Below, piece by piece: positions 51,111 to 59,521 of a DNA stretch of 64,000 nucleotides. The first letter of the stretch is position 1. Each line of letters starts with the position of its first letter. The DNA comes from Halobacillus sp. Nhm2S1 (lineage in GTDB: Bacteria; Bacillota; Bacilli; Bacillales; Halobacillaceae). The position numbers and the translations under genes are program-made. The notes under the pieces were generated by a model. That model saw only the letters and a program-made list of their open reading frames with translations, had not been told where the DNA came from and did not search any database. The DNA lies in the NCBI RefSeq assembly GCF_019599545.1, contig NZ_JAIEZV010000004.1, positions 124,001 through 188,000 of the forward strand. The letters run 5' to 3'.

Positions 51111-51572
51111 CTACCCCTTCACTACCGGATTTATTCCCCACCATCCGTTTTCTTTTCGAATCGTTACAATCTGTCCGATATGGTAAGCGTTATGCATAAA
51201 TAAATTCGACAGGGTCTCTGCCCACATTTCAAGCTTTTCCTGACTGCATGATAGAAGCTCTTGCTTAAACATCGTCATAACCATTTGGAAGTCAGCCACT
51301 CGTGAGTGCCACTCCATTTGTCCATGATTTTGAAATGTATCATAGTGACGGGGTCGCTCAGCCACTTCCTCCCCACGGAAACGACTTAAGTATCTTTCGT
51401 TGTAGAAGTAAAGATGATGAACGATTTCCGCGATGGAATGGGAGTGATCGTGCAGTTTCTCCATTGCTTGTGGCTCTTCCAATTCTCTTACGGCATTATT
51501 GAAACATACGAACCAGCTGTTTTCATCGTAGACAGATTTCAACTGCTCTATTAATACTTCTCTTATAGCCAT
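51111..51572 (-). CDS. DinB-family putative metal-dependent protein
   Basis: A 153-residue four-helix DinB-like protein. Likely metal histidines lie in HDHSHSIAEIVHHLYFYNER and in LFMHNAYHIGQIVTIRKE near the C-terminus. DinB/YfiT-like proteins include thiol-dependent S-transferases; no substrate is suggested here. The ATG at 51572 follows GAGGAGGTGAA. It is monocistronic. Confidence 0.8.
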   Translation of the reverse strand: MAIREVLIEQLKSVYDENSWFVCFNNAVRELEEPQAMEKLHDHSHSIAEIVHHLYFYNERYLSRFRGEEVAERPRHYDTFQNHGQMEWHSRVADFQMVMTMFKQELLSCSQEKLEMWAETLSNLFMHNAYHIGQIVTIRKENGWWGINPVVKG

Positions 51573-51723
51573 TTCACCACCTCCTCGTTTTGATATTCCC
51601 TTTTTTAACAACCTTAAGTCAATCCTATTGGAAATGAATAGTTATACCATTTATAATAGGAGTAACTGATGATCCTCTCCAACTAGTCAAATAGAGGCTC
51701 ATAGAACAGAGAGGAGCTTGCAA

Positions 51724-52560
51724 ATGGAACCGAACCAAGCTTTACATGACTTTCTTTTGCAAAAAGCTGAAGTTTTAACAGATGAGTGGTACAACTCTCT
51801 GAATCAACATGACGTTTCAGGGGTGTATGCAGCTACGGATTCAGAAGTCGTTAATCATTTAAAAGCTCAGAACTATGAATTTCACAAATATATGCGCCAG
51901 CTTTTCATATTGGAGCGTGACGATTTTTTCAAACAAATCAACGGTTGGATTATAAATGTCGGCAGAGATCCGCAGCATTTAAACACACCTACCCACGAAA
52001 TCATTCGGGAATTCATGCGTGTTCGTGAGCAGTATTTGGATTTCCTGGAAGAATTCATCCTTCAACAGGAAACGCCCGTCTCCCGTGACCTGGAAAATGA
52101 ATGGAAACGTTTGTTAATTGAAGTTTTTGATGAGATCATGTTTAAAGTTACAGAAGAAAAATCCAATCAGTTGAACAAAAAAATTGATCATCAACGTACG
52201 GTGATTAACGAATTGAGTTCACCGCTGATTCAGTTATCCAATGAGCGTGCCTTACTCCCATTAGTCGGTAATATTGACACCGAACGTGCGTCAGCGATTT
52301 TGGAAAACACCTTAAAAAACTGTACGGAAGAGGATATTGATGTCCTTTACATCGATCTATCCGGTGTTTATCTGGTCGACACGATGGTGGCTCAACAAAT
52401 CTTTCAATTGATTGATAGTCTACAACTGATAGGTGTTTCATCAACCGTTGTCGGTATTCGACCTGAAATTGCTCAGACAGCCGTTCAGCTCGGTGTAGAC
52501 TTCAGAAATGTCACAACAACCGCCACGCTTTCTCAAGCGATGGCCGGACAATCATTTTAA
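51724..52560 (+). CDS. RsbR-type stressosome protein
   Basis: A 278-residue RsbR paralogue: N-terminal non-haem globin-like helical domain (1-150), linker helix, and C-terminal STAS domain (about 165-275) with VLYIDLSGVYLVDTMVAQQI. Stressosome proteins of this kind sequester RsbT and pass environmental stress to the SigB cascade. ATG at 51724 after GAGGAG is preferred over the TTG two codons earlier. It stands alone, without rsbS or rsbT, as do RsbRB-RD in B. subtilis. Confidence 0.87.
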   Translation: MEPNQALHDFLLQKAEVLTDEWYNSLNQHDVSGVYAATDSEVVNHLKAQNYEFHKYMRQLFILERDDFFKQINGWIINVGRDPQHLNTPTHEIIREFMRVREQYLDFLEEFILQQETPVSRDLENEWKRLLIEVFDEIMFKVTEEKSNQLNKKIDHQRTVINELSSPLIQLSNERALLPLVGNIDTERASAILENTLKNCTEEDIDVLYIDLSGVYLVDTMVAQQIFQLIDSLQLIGVSSTVVGIRPEIAQTAVQLGVDFRNVTTTATLSQAMAGQSF

Positions 52561-52564
52561 TGGT

Positions 52565-52600
52565 TAGAACTCCCTGATTAATCAGGGAGTTCTATTTTTC
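52565..52600. terminator. Bidirectional terminator between rsbR-like and nucleotidyltransferase genes
   Basis: AGAACTCCCTGATT and AATCAGGGAGTTCT form a 14-bp perfect stem with essentially no loop, then ATTTTT. The right arm overlaps the stop region of the convergent gene. Confidence 0.85.
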
Positions 52601-53358
52601 ATTTCTTTTATCATTCTCTTCAAGAAAGGAATGGTATAAGCTTCACTCCCCCAATAATCTTCAAGCCACTCCAGATGGTCTTCCATCATAGCAGCCATTA
52701 GAACCACGGCCTTTTCATGACGGTCCAATGATATACTGCGATACACGTTCTCCATCTCCTGAACGTAAAAAGAGGGCAGCGCATTCGGAACAGCCTTTAA
52801 ACCCAGCTGCGCTTGATCCGGTGCATATTTTTGTAGTAGAACCTTAGCCACATTCACGCCTATATCATTGGCTACCTTTACAGCCCACATGTCATTCCCA
52901 CGATCAGCCGCTTTCTTGTATTGCAGAAAGAAGAAAGCAATGTCATCGACCGCATATAAAAAATCCTTGTCAGACAAATAGAGATTCTGATGAGGCTCAT
53001 GTTTTACCATACGCTGTTCCGGATCATAGAGAACACGGAAAAAATCTTTATGTACGAATGTTTCCTCAGTAACCGTAAAAAGATCCACGTGAAGCAAGTT
53101 TTCATACACAGCAATGATCTGAGGAGCGATAATAAAGATATCATCATAAAAAATGATGTGCTGGTAGCTTTCGAGATGCTTTTGTCTATTTTTCAGAAAA
53201 GCTCCCTTGTCCACCTCGTCGACCAGCACATACAAATCCACATCCGAGTGCTCGTCTTCTTCCCCACGCCCCATCGAACCCTTTAGAAACACAGCCTTCA
53301 CGAGGTCATCTTCTTTCAAGCTTCCCGTTATCTTCTCTACTGCTTCTCTTTGTCTCAT
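52582..53358 (-). CDS. Nucleotidyltransferase-domain protein
   Basis: A 258-residue protein with an N-terminal polymerase-beta-like nucleotidyltransferase fold: FLKGSMGRGEEDEHSDVDLY holds GSxxxG and the DxD metal pair. The remaining helical part has FFFLQYKKAADRGNDMWAVK, similar to kanamycin/ANT-type nucleotidyltransferases. Substrate unknown; resistance should not be assumed. ATG at 53358 follows TAGGAGGG. It is divergent from the NERD gene. Confidence 0.75.
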   Translation of the reverse strand: MRQREAVEKITGSLKEDDLVKAVFLKGSMGRGEEDEHSDVDLYVLVDEVDKGAFLKNRQKHLESYQHIIFYDDIFIIAPQIIAVYENLLHVDLFTVTEETFVHKDFFRVLYDPEQRMVKHEPHQNLYLSDKDFLYAVDDIAFFFLQYKKAADRGNDMWAVKVANDIGVNVAKVLLQKYAPDQAQLGLKAVPNALPSFYVQEMENVYRSISLDRHEKAVVLMAAMMEDHLEWLEDYWGSEAYTIPFLKRMIKEMKNRTP

Positions 53359-53429
53359 CCAATCCCTCCTAAAAATAAAGATTACACCATCATATAATAG
53401 AATGAATTTATTGTAAAAGGAGTCAGAAC

Positions 53430-54191
53430 ATGTATCGAGAAAAATCATTAGAACTTTTAAAGCTTGAATCTCTTCTTAATAGAATAACCACCCATCATCC
53501 CCTCAGAGAGGAAATAGCAAACCGTCTAGGCCGCTTGTCTGCCGGGCATTTTGGTGAGTCAACAGCTGATCACTACATGAAGTACTTGCCAGGGATAAGC
53601 ATGCAGGATGTCAGACTTCACGATGGGATCCAACCTTTTCAGATAGACACTCTGCTTATTTCTAAGAAATGCCTAGTTATTCTGGAAGTGAAAAACTACA
53701 AAGGGGAACTCCATTTCGACCTTGACCACCGGAAACTCATAAGGAAAATAGAAGGAAAAAGTGAGATATTTCAAGATCCCTTCGTACAAGTAGAATTGCA
53801 GATGTTCCAGTTGCAACGCTGGCTCCAGAAATCCTGCTTCCCCTCTATCCCCATACACTCTTTCATAGTCATCGCTAACTCTAATGCCTCCCTTACATCT
53901 CAAGGAGAAGATCTTAGTAAAAGGAAGAGAGTCCTTCTCGTTAAACAGCTTCCTACTCATCTAAGAGCATTCATCGAAGGTTTCACAGGAGAAAATGTTT
54001 GGTCTGACGAAGACTTGAACAAATTATCCATAAAGGTTGAATCAGATTACACTCCTTACGATTCGGATGTCATGAAACAATACGGCATTTCAAAAGATGA
54101 GATCAATGGGGGAGTGCCGTGTCCCTCTTGCCGCTTGCTGGGTATGATCCGCCGTCGTGATCACTGGCTATGTGGACGGTGTGGGGCGTAA
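53430..54191 (+). CDS. NERD-domain protein, cut short by an in-frame stop
   Basis: A 253-residue NERD (nuclease-related) protein. The NERD core (about 38-155) has IQPFQIDTLLISKKCLVILEVKNYKG with the Asp and ExK of the restriction-like fold. The C-terminus has a zinc-ribbon start, VPCPSCR...WLCGRCGA, immediately before TAA at 54189. The same frame stays open after the stop for 40 more codons with family-like sequence, so the gene is probably a recent truncation. AAAGGAGTC precedes the ATG. Confidence 0.8.
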   Translation: MYREKSLELLKLESLLNRITTHHPLREEIANRLGRLSAGHFGESTADHYMKYLPGISMQDVRLHDGIQPFQIDTLLISKKCLVILEVKNYKGELHFDLDHRKLIRKIEGKSEIFQDPFVQVELQMFQLQRWLQKSCFPSIPIHSFIVIANSNASLTSQGEDLSKRKRVLLVKQLPTHLRAFIEGFTGENVWSDEDLNKLSIKVESDYTPYDSDVMKQYGISKDEINGGVPCPSCRLLGMIRRRDHWLCGRCGA

Positions 54192-54314
54192 TCGAAGGAT
54201 GCTCATTTACAATTATTGAGAGATCATCAACTGCTGATCGGAAACACGATTACAAATGGAGAATTCCGTGCTTCAACTGGGATCGGATCCGTAAAGGTGG
54301 CTCGTACCTCCTAA
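54192..54314 (+). pseudogene. Detached C-terminal remainder of the NERD gene
   Basis: Directly after the TAA at 54189-54191 the same frame reads SKDAHLQLLRDHQLLIGNTI and then TNGEFRASTGIGSVKVARTS before the next TAA at 54312. In intact Bacillus NERD proteins the zinc-ribbon is normally followed by a segment of this kind (SK.AH...L.D..LLI..TITN..FR, recalled). One nonsense change explains the split. Confidence 0.65.
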
Positions 54315-54373
54315 ACCAATGTTGCACCCACAACAATCGTCACTCTAAGGCAAGAAAATATACGATAGATTTA

Positions 54374-54490
54374 GTTAGGTCACTTTCAGCAGTCGTTAAG
54401 TCACTTTCCTTACTAGTTAGGGCACTTTAAATTCAGTTAGGGCACTTTGCGATTGCGTTAGGTCACTTTCCCCCACCATTAAGGCACATT
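54374..54490. repeat. Six-unit tandem repeat with about 21-bp period
   Basis: GTTAGGTCACTTT-like units start at 54374, 54395, 54416, 54436, 54457 and 54478 (last unit ATTAAGGCACATT). The spacers of 7-8 bp are not conserved. The 20-21-bp period is two turns of the DNA helix, so all units face the same side. Confidence 0.9.
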
Positions 54491-54517
54491 CCTACCCTCC
54501 ACAAACACAAAAAAAAA

Positions 54518-54545
54518 GAAGGGAAACTCCTGAGAGTTTCCCTTC
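54518..54545 (-). terminator. Terminator of the pro operon
   Basis: GAAGGGAAACTC and GAGTTTCCCTTC form a 12-bp stem with a short loop; a run of T's follows on the minus strand. Confidence 0.9.
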
Positions 54546-54556
54546 CGCTAAAAACC

Positions 54557-55816
54557 TTATCGGATTTGGCCGGTACCCTTCATCAAGAACTTCACGGTTG
54601 TCAGCGCAGGAAGTCCCATTGGGCCACGGGCATGCAATTTTTGTGTGGAAATACCGATTTCCGCACCAAAGCCTAGCGCACCACCGTCTGTAAAACGTGT
54701 GGAGGCATTGTGATATAGAGCGGCAGCGTCAACAAGTGCAAAGAATGTCTCTGCTGATTCTGCATCTTCGGTCACAATCGCTTCTGAGTGTTTCGTGCCG
54801 TACGTTTCGATGTGTGTGATCGCATCCGTTAGATCGTCCACAGCTTTAACGGCGATGTCTGTGCTCAAGTATTCGTTCGCCCAGTCTTCTTCGCCGGCAA
54901 GAACAGAGCCCGGGATGATATCCAGGATATACTCATCGCCGTGCACAGCAATGTCGTTTTCTTTCAATGCAGCGATAAGCGCATCTTTATTGTCGTTCAA
55001 CCACTCTTTGTGGACGACAAGTGTTTCCGCAGCGTTACATACCGCCGGGCGGTCTGTTTTCGCGTTCACGAGAATGTTGATCGCTTTTTCAACGTCTGCG
55101 TGTTTGTCGACATAGATGTGGCAGTTCCCAACACCTGTTTCAAGTACAGGTACTGTTGCGTTCTCAACAACAGCCTGGATCAACTTTCCACCACCACGCG
55201 GAATGAGTACGTCGATGTGTTCTTTCATTTTGAAAAGTTCATTCGTTGCAGCACGGTCTGTGGATGCGATGAATTGTACCGCTTCTTTCGGAATCTTCGT
55301 TTCTTCAAGACCACGGTGCATCACTTCAACGATTGCCTGGTTCGAGTTGATCGCAGAAGATCCACCTTTCAGTACAATCGCATTACCGGATTTAAGTGCA
55401 AGACCAGTCGCATCGACGGTCACGTTCGGGCGTGCTTCGTAAATCATACCGATTACACCTAAAGGTACGGTTACTTTTTCAACTTGCAGCCCATTTTCAA
55501 GTGTCCAATCAGTCACCACTTGACCTGTTGGATCTTCAAGTTTGGAAACATCACGTAACCCTTGTGCGAACTCAGCTACACGCTCTTTAGAAAGGGATAG
55601 ACGGTCCATGAATGCATCGGTGAAGCCTTTTTCACGCCCATTTGCCAAATCTTTTTCATTGGCAGCTAGAATCGTCTCGTATTCACGTTCCAGTACATCG
55701 GCTAAGTGATTCAGTGCCTGATTTTTCTCTTCTTCAGAAAGGATCATCAATTTCTTCGAAGCTTTCTTCGCTTCAATTGCTTGTGCTTCAACGTTCACAT
55801 TAGTTGTTAGTGTCAT
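54557..55816 (-). CDS. proA: Gamma-glutamyl phosphate reductase ProA
   Basis: A 419-residue aldehyde-dehydrogenase-fold enzyme, reducing glutamyl-5-phosphate to the semialdehyde. Visible marks: GMIYEARPNVTVDATGLALK, VLIPRGGGKLIQ, catalytic cysteine in TDRPAVCNAAETLV and the C-terminal HARGPMGLPALTT. ATG at 55816 follows AAGGAGG by 6 nt. It lies 20 bp after proB and closes the operon. Confidence 0.95.
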   Translation of the reverse strand: MTLTTNVNVEAQAIEAKKASKKLMILSEEEKNQALNHLADVLEREYETILAANEKDLANGREKGFTDAFMDRLSLSKERVAEFAQGLRDVSKLEDPTGQVVTDWTLENGLQVEKVTVPLGVIGMIYEARPNVTVDATGLALKSGNAIVLKGGSSAINSNQAIVEVMHRGLEETKIPKEAVQFIASTDRAATNELFKMKEHIDVLIPRGGGKLIQAVVENATVPVLETGVGNCHIYVDKHADVEKAINILVNAKTDRPAVCNAAETLVVHKEWLNDNKDALIAALKENDIAVHGDEYILDIIPGSVLAGEEDWANEYLSTDIAVKAVDDLTDAITHIETYGTKHSEAIVTEDAESAETFFALVDAAALYHNASTRFTDGGALGFGAEIGISTQKLHARGPMGLPALTTVKFLMKGTGQIR

Positions 55817-55836
55817 CAAAGACCTCCTTGATTATT

Positions 55837-56967
55837 TTAAACACCTACGGGCAGGGCAACTTCTAAGTGGCAGACGAAATCTTTACGTTCGATTGCTGCT
55901 TGTTCATATGATTCAAGTTCGGGTTCAGTCAGACTGATCATTTTTTCCATCTCATCTGAAGAATAATTGACAACGCCTAGACCGATCTCATCTCCATCAA
56001 GATCGTGAATGCGCACAACCGCACCTTTTTCAAAACGTCCTTTCACATGATGAACGTTCATCGGCAGGAGACTCTTCTTCATTTCAACGATTGATTCTTT
56101 TGCACGATGGTCGATAATGACTTCGCCTTCTGGACCGGAGTTGAAGGCAATCCACTGCTTCTTCTGGTCAAGGTTTTCAGAATCTGTCGTTGTTTCAAAA
56201 TACGTTCCTGTTGCATCTCCGTACACAGCATCATAAACGATGTTCGGCGTGTTTGCTTTTCCTAAGAAGGAAGAGATGCCGGATGCCATGGAAATTTTGA
56301 ATGCGTCAATCTTGGACTTCATACCGCCTGTGCCGACTGCACTACCTGGATCACCAGCTGCGGCTTCGATTTCTGGGGTAATTTCGTGGACTTTATCAAG
56401 TAGTTTAGCGTCCTCATTTTTTCTAGGGTCTGCATCGTAAAGTCCGTCAATATCAGATAGGATGATCAATTGATCGGCGTCCACAAGTCCTGCTACTTTT
56501 GCAGAAAGTGTATCGTTATCACCGAATTTCAGTCGATCGATCGTAATTGTGTCATTTTCGTTGACGATTGGAATAATGCCGCGTTCAAGCAGGACATTAA
56601 TCGTATTACGTGCATTGTTGTAGCGGTCTTCATCAGAGAAGTCGCTACGGGTAATGAGGATCTGGGAACCCATATAACCGTGAGATAGGAAAAGATCGGA
56701 ATAAGATTCCATCAATAAACCCTGGCCAATGGATGCGGCTGCTTGTTTTTCAGGCAAAGAGCTCGGGCGCTCTAGACAACCGAGTTTACGATAACCTGCG
56801 GCTACGGCTCCTGAGGATACGAGTAGAACTTCGTGGCCATCGTCTTTCAATTGGACGACTTCATCTACTAATTTTTCTAATTTACGGCGGCTGACTTCAC
56901 CGTGCATGCTGGTAAGGGAACTACTCCCTATTTTAATTACTACCCTTTTTTTATCTTGACTCAACAT
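55837..56967 (-). CDS. proB: Glutamate 5-kinase ProB/ProJ
   Basis: A 376-residue glutamate 5-kinase: amino-acid kinase domain (VVIKIGSSSLTS, VSSGAVAAG, NENDTITIDRLKFGDND, GTGGMKSKIDAF) and a C-terminal PUA domain (about 280-370). Its position between proC and proA matches the osmoregulatory proHJA order, where this gene is called proJ. It is 39 bp after proC. Confidence 0.95.
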   Translation of the reverse strand: MLSQDKKRVVIKIGSSSLTSMHGEVSRRKLEKLVDEVVQLKDDGHEVLLVSSGAVAAGYRKLGCLERPSSLPEKQAAASIGQGLLMESYSDLFLSHGYMGSQILITRSDFSDEDRYNNARNTINVLLERGIIPIVNENDTITIDRLKFGDNDTLSAKVAGLVDADQLIILSDIDGLYDADPRKNEDAKLLDKVHEITPEIEAAAGDPGSAVGTGGMKSKIDAFKISMASGISSFLGKANTPNIVYDAVYGDATGTYFETTTDSENLDQKKQWIAFNSGPEGEVIIDHRAKESIVEMKKSLLPMNVHHVKGRFEKGAVVRIHDLDGDEIGLGVVNYSSDEMEKMISLTEPELESYEQAAIERKDFVCHLEVALPVGV

Positions 56968-57006
56968 ATCACTCCTGTTTAACTTTTTCGCATCAATTTG
57001 CTCTGT

Positions 57007-57849
57007 TTACTTACTGCCTACAAGTAGTCCTTCAAGTTCTTTGCTTAATTCTTTCGAGCGGCCGGCTGCTCCTTTAATCGCTTCAGAGATCGCGTAACCT
57101 CCACCTGCTTCATCAAGAGCGTTAAGACCTGCAGCTGTTGTACCGTTCGGAGATGTCACGTTTTCACGTAGTTCTGTCGGGCTTTCATCACGTTCCAGCA
57201 TCATTTTTGCTGCTCCCAGCAACGTTTGCGCTCCGATTTCCCGAAGAGTTTCACGATCCATGCCTTCTGCACGCCCTGTCTCTTCAATGTGTTCCATTAA
57301 ATAATAGAAGTAAGCGGGTCCGCTTCCTGCTATTCCTGTGAAGACGTCCATTTTATCTTCTTCAATGACGAAAACTTCGCCAATGGATTTCAGTAGTTCT
57401 TTTGCAACAAGTACATTGTCCATGTCTGCAAAACGTCCTGGAGTAATCGCTGTCGCTGATTCGCGAAGCATGCTTGACGTATTCGGCATGACGCGGATGA
57501 CTTGCTGTCCTTCATTCAATCGTTCTTCCATATATGATGTTGAGATTCCCGCAAGTACAGAAACAAGTACTTGGTTTGCTGTCAATTTATCTTTTAAATC
57601 GGCAAGTACAGCATCAATATCTTTTGGCTTCATCGCCAAAATGAATTGGTCGACTTCTGCAAAATTCAACTCATCTTTCAATACTGTGCGTACGCCATAT
57701 TTATCATTGATTGTGTTTAAACGTTCTTGATTACTTCTATTGGTCACGATGATGTTCTCAGCTGGAATATTACCGGATTCCACCATGCCTGAAATCATCG
57801 CTTCAGCCATAGAGCCTGCACCTAGAAAAGCAATCGTTTGTTTAATCAT
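57007..57849 (-). CDS. proC: Pyrroline-5-carboxylate reductase ProC/ProH
   Basis: A 280-residue P5C reductase: Rossmann motif AFLGAGSMAEAMISGM, VIRVMPNTSSMLRESATAIT and late ELRENVTSPNGTTAAGL. The ATG at 57849 is chosen for the correct N-terminus; the upstream frame holds the promoter. It is the first gene of a proC-proB-proA unit making proline from glutamate. In Halobacillus halophilus the same order (proHJA) supplies proline as a compatible solute. Confidence 0.95.
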   Translation of the reverse strand: MIKQTIAFLGAGSMAEAMISGMVESGNIPAENIIVTNRSNQERLNTINDKYGVRTVLKDELNFAEVDQFILAMKPKDIDAVLADLKDKLTANQVLVSVLAGISTSYMEERLNEGQQVIRVMPNTSSMLRESATAITPGRFADMDNVLVAKELLKSIGEVFVIEEDKMDVFTGIAGSGPAYFYYLMEHIEETGRAEGMDRETLREIGAQTLLGAAKMMLERDESPTELRENVTSPNGTTAAGLNALDEAGGGYAISEAIKGAAGRSKELSKELEGLLVGSK

Positions 57850-57904
57850 TTGGGTTAATCTCTCCCGTTCGCATTTTTTGTTCGCTTTATTTAAGACGTT
57901 TTTC

Positions 57905-57932
57905 ATCATAACATTGGGCAAATCTTATTCAA
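57905..57932 (-). promoter_or_regulatory. Promoter of the pro operon
   Basis: On the minus strand TTGAAT (57927-57932), a 16-bp spacer and TATGAT (57905-57910), 56 bp before proC. There is no T-box leader in the short untranslated region, unlike anabolic proBA operons of several Bacillus. Confidence 0.6.
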
Positions 57933-58130
57933 GGGGTTTTAGGCAAGTCGGGTCTATATACGCCAATTAGTTAGTGTAAACGGTTTCATGGAGAGGTATT
58001 TCCAGTTCATCGCTTCTCATCGCAAATAATCTCGTCTCAGACATGTATTTGCGGATTGAATTTTCAAGAAAAGCCGGAGAAAGCAAAATTGAGGGAATTA
58101 TCAGACTTTATATTTTTGTATGAACATATG

Positions 58131-58164
58131 AAAAAACCATCTGTTGAGGGTTTCAACAGATGGT
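58131..58164 (-). terminator. Terminator of the thioredoxin-like gene
   Basis: ACCATCTGTTGA and TCAACAGATGGT form a 12-bp perfect stem with a five-base loop, then T's on the minus strand; the hairpin abuts the stop codon. Confidence 0.9.
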
Positions 58165-58493
58165 CATCCTTCATTAATGAAATGATTCAGTTTGGCAAGC
58201 TGCTGGTTCAACTCCCCGAGCGGAACAAAGCGGGCTTTGCGGAATAATTCTTTCCCTTCAGAATAGATCAAAACAGCTGGTACCGTCATGACTGAAAACT
58301 CTCCGGCCACTTGTGGAACTTCATCAGCGTTCACATGCCTGGATACAATTTCAGGATAGTCGTTTAATAAGTTCTCTACTTGCGGAAGCAAACCATGACA
58401 GACCGAACATCCGGGCCTGGATACATAAACAATCGAAAGCGGATGTTCATGAACAAATCCCTGTAGTTCTTCAATGGTGTTTACGGATTCCAC
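58164..58493 (-). CDS. Thioredoxin-family protein with a CSVC site
   Basis: A 109-residue thioredoxin fold: VYVSRPGCSVCHGLLPQVEN supplies the CxxC redox site and FSVMTVPAVLIYSEGKEL the cis-proline (TVP). The CSVC motif lacks the usual Trp-Cys-Gly-Pro sequence, resembling YtpP-like thioredoxins. GTG at 58493 is preferred with AGAGGTG 6 nt upstream. It may act as a thiol-disulfide or bacillithiol-related reductant (inference). Confidence 0.8.
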   Translation of the reverse strand: MESVNTIEELQGFVHEHPLSIVYVSRPGCSVCHGLLPQVENLLNDYPEIVSRHVNADEVPQVAGEFSVMTVPAVLIYSEGKELFRKARFVPLGELNQQLAKLNHFINEG

Positions 58494-58550
58494 TTTTCTC
58501 ACCTCTGTTCCATTATATCAAGGAATAGATCAAAATGCCTGCACGGGGAC

Positions 58551-59165
58551 TTAATTCAAACGATCAGGATGAACTTGTTGGTGTTGCTTCGTTTCTACTT
58601 CCTTAAATAAATCTTCACCAGGTGGTTTCGCTGTCGGGATTTGTGCGGCCTGATTTGGATTTAACATTTGTTTTAACGAAGTAATTTGTTGGTATAAGTC
58701 ATCAATGTCCTGCTTTGTCGCTGGTCTTTTATGTTCTTTAAACTCAAACCCTACCTGCCCGTTTGGTTCCAGGGTCGCCGACTTAAGGTCAGCAATGGAC
58801 GTGACGTTGCTCTGCCTTAACTTCATCTCTAACTGATCGACAGTAAAACGTAGTTTCTTTATATTCTTTTCATTTAACTGTCCATTTTCAATGATGGATA
58901 CAGACCTGCCTGTGAGGAAGCGTTCCATAAAATCGAATTTCACCTGGCTGAATTCCATAACCATCAATGTAAGGACAAGCACTCCCCCCACACCGAATGT
59001 CACCCATATATTTTTCCCCGCCACAGGTTGGATCAGTAAGGAACCAATCGCAATCATGATGACTGTCTGTGATAACGTCATCTGTGAAATGGATTTCCGA
59101 CCGGCAATACGAAGAATGATTGTCCCTACAATAATAATGAGAACAGCTTTCCAAATCCAATCCAT
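58551..59165 (-). CDS. DUF421 (YetF/YcaP-type) membrane protein
   Basis: A 204-residue protein with three membrane helices (5-20, 35-50, 55-72) containing ILRIAGRKSISQMTLSQTV and a cytoplasmic DUF421 domain (about 75-165) with ENGQLNEKNIKKLRFTVDQL. In B. subtilis YetF-type proteins have been linked with spore or germination membranes; the general role is unclear. ATG at 59165 follows AGAGGTGATAAGTG. Confidence 0.8.
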   Translation of the reverse strand: MDWIWKAVLIIIVGTIILRIAGRKSISQMTLSQTVIMIAIGSLLIQPVAGKNIWVTFGVGGVLVLTLMVMEFSQVKFDFMERFLTGRSVSIIENGQLNEKNIKKLRFTVDQLEMKLRQSNVTSIADLKSATLEPNGQVGFEFKEHKRPATKQDIDDLYQQITSLKQMLNPNQAAQIPTAKPPGEDLFKEVETKQHQQVHPDRLN

Positions 59166-59226
59166 CACTTATCACCTCTATATCGTATGTTCACCCAAAT
59201 AAACCAAGATATTCGCAAGGAAAGGA

Positions 59227-59255
59227 TTGCAAAAGGAAATGCTTTCCGCTATAAT
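59227..59255 (+). promoter_or_regulatory. Promoter of the T-box-argS transcript
   Basis: TTGCAA (59227-59232), 17 bp and TATAAT (59250-59255), immediately upstream of the T-box leader. Confidence 0.8.
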
Positions 59256-59261
59256 CTTTTC

Positions 59262-59500
59262 AAATATAGAAATTCTAGGAAAAAGAGAGTAGCTACCAGA
59301 AACAGGCCAGCGACTCAGGGGTGGTGGAAGCCTGAGCAGGATTTCAGTAGTGAAACGGACTTTTGAGAAGCTTTCCTGAATCATGGAGTAGGGAAAAAGC
59401 CGGGGACGCCCCCGTTAACAACGTCGAGTGGCTGTACGATAGCTATAAGAGTGGTACCGCGAGCACAAACCTCGTCTCTTTTTTAGAGACGGGGTTTTTT
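59262..59500 (+). promoter_or_regulatory. T-box leader of argS
   Basis: The leader has the stem-I elements (AGAGAGTAG with GCGACTCAGGGG and CCTGAG), the invariant T-box stretch AAGAGTGGTACCGCGAG (59447-59463) and a terminator (CCTCGTCTCT with AGAGACGGGG, then TTTTTT) overlapping the antiterminator. CGGA in GTGAAACGGACTTTTGAG is a plausible specifier (CGG, arginine) but was not confirmed by folding. Uncharged tRNA-Arg would allow read-through. Confidence 0.9.
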
Positions 59501-59521
59501 ATTTTTATGGAGGTGTCGTTT

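Noticed and set aside
52582-53358. Kanamycin nucleotidyltransferase resistance gene.
   Set aside because: Only the general nucleotidyltransferase fold is visible; nothing indicates mobility or drug specificity.
54374-54490. The tandem repeat as a CRISPR array.
   Set aside because: Repeats are only 13 bp, spacers 7-8 bp, and no cas genes occur in the window.
54941-55462. A 173-residue plus-strand ORF opposite proA.
   Set aside because: Antisense shadow of a strongly coding gene; composition is cysteine/phenylalanine-rich and no ribosome binding site is present.
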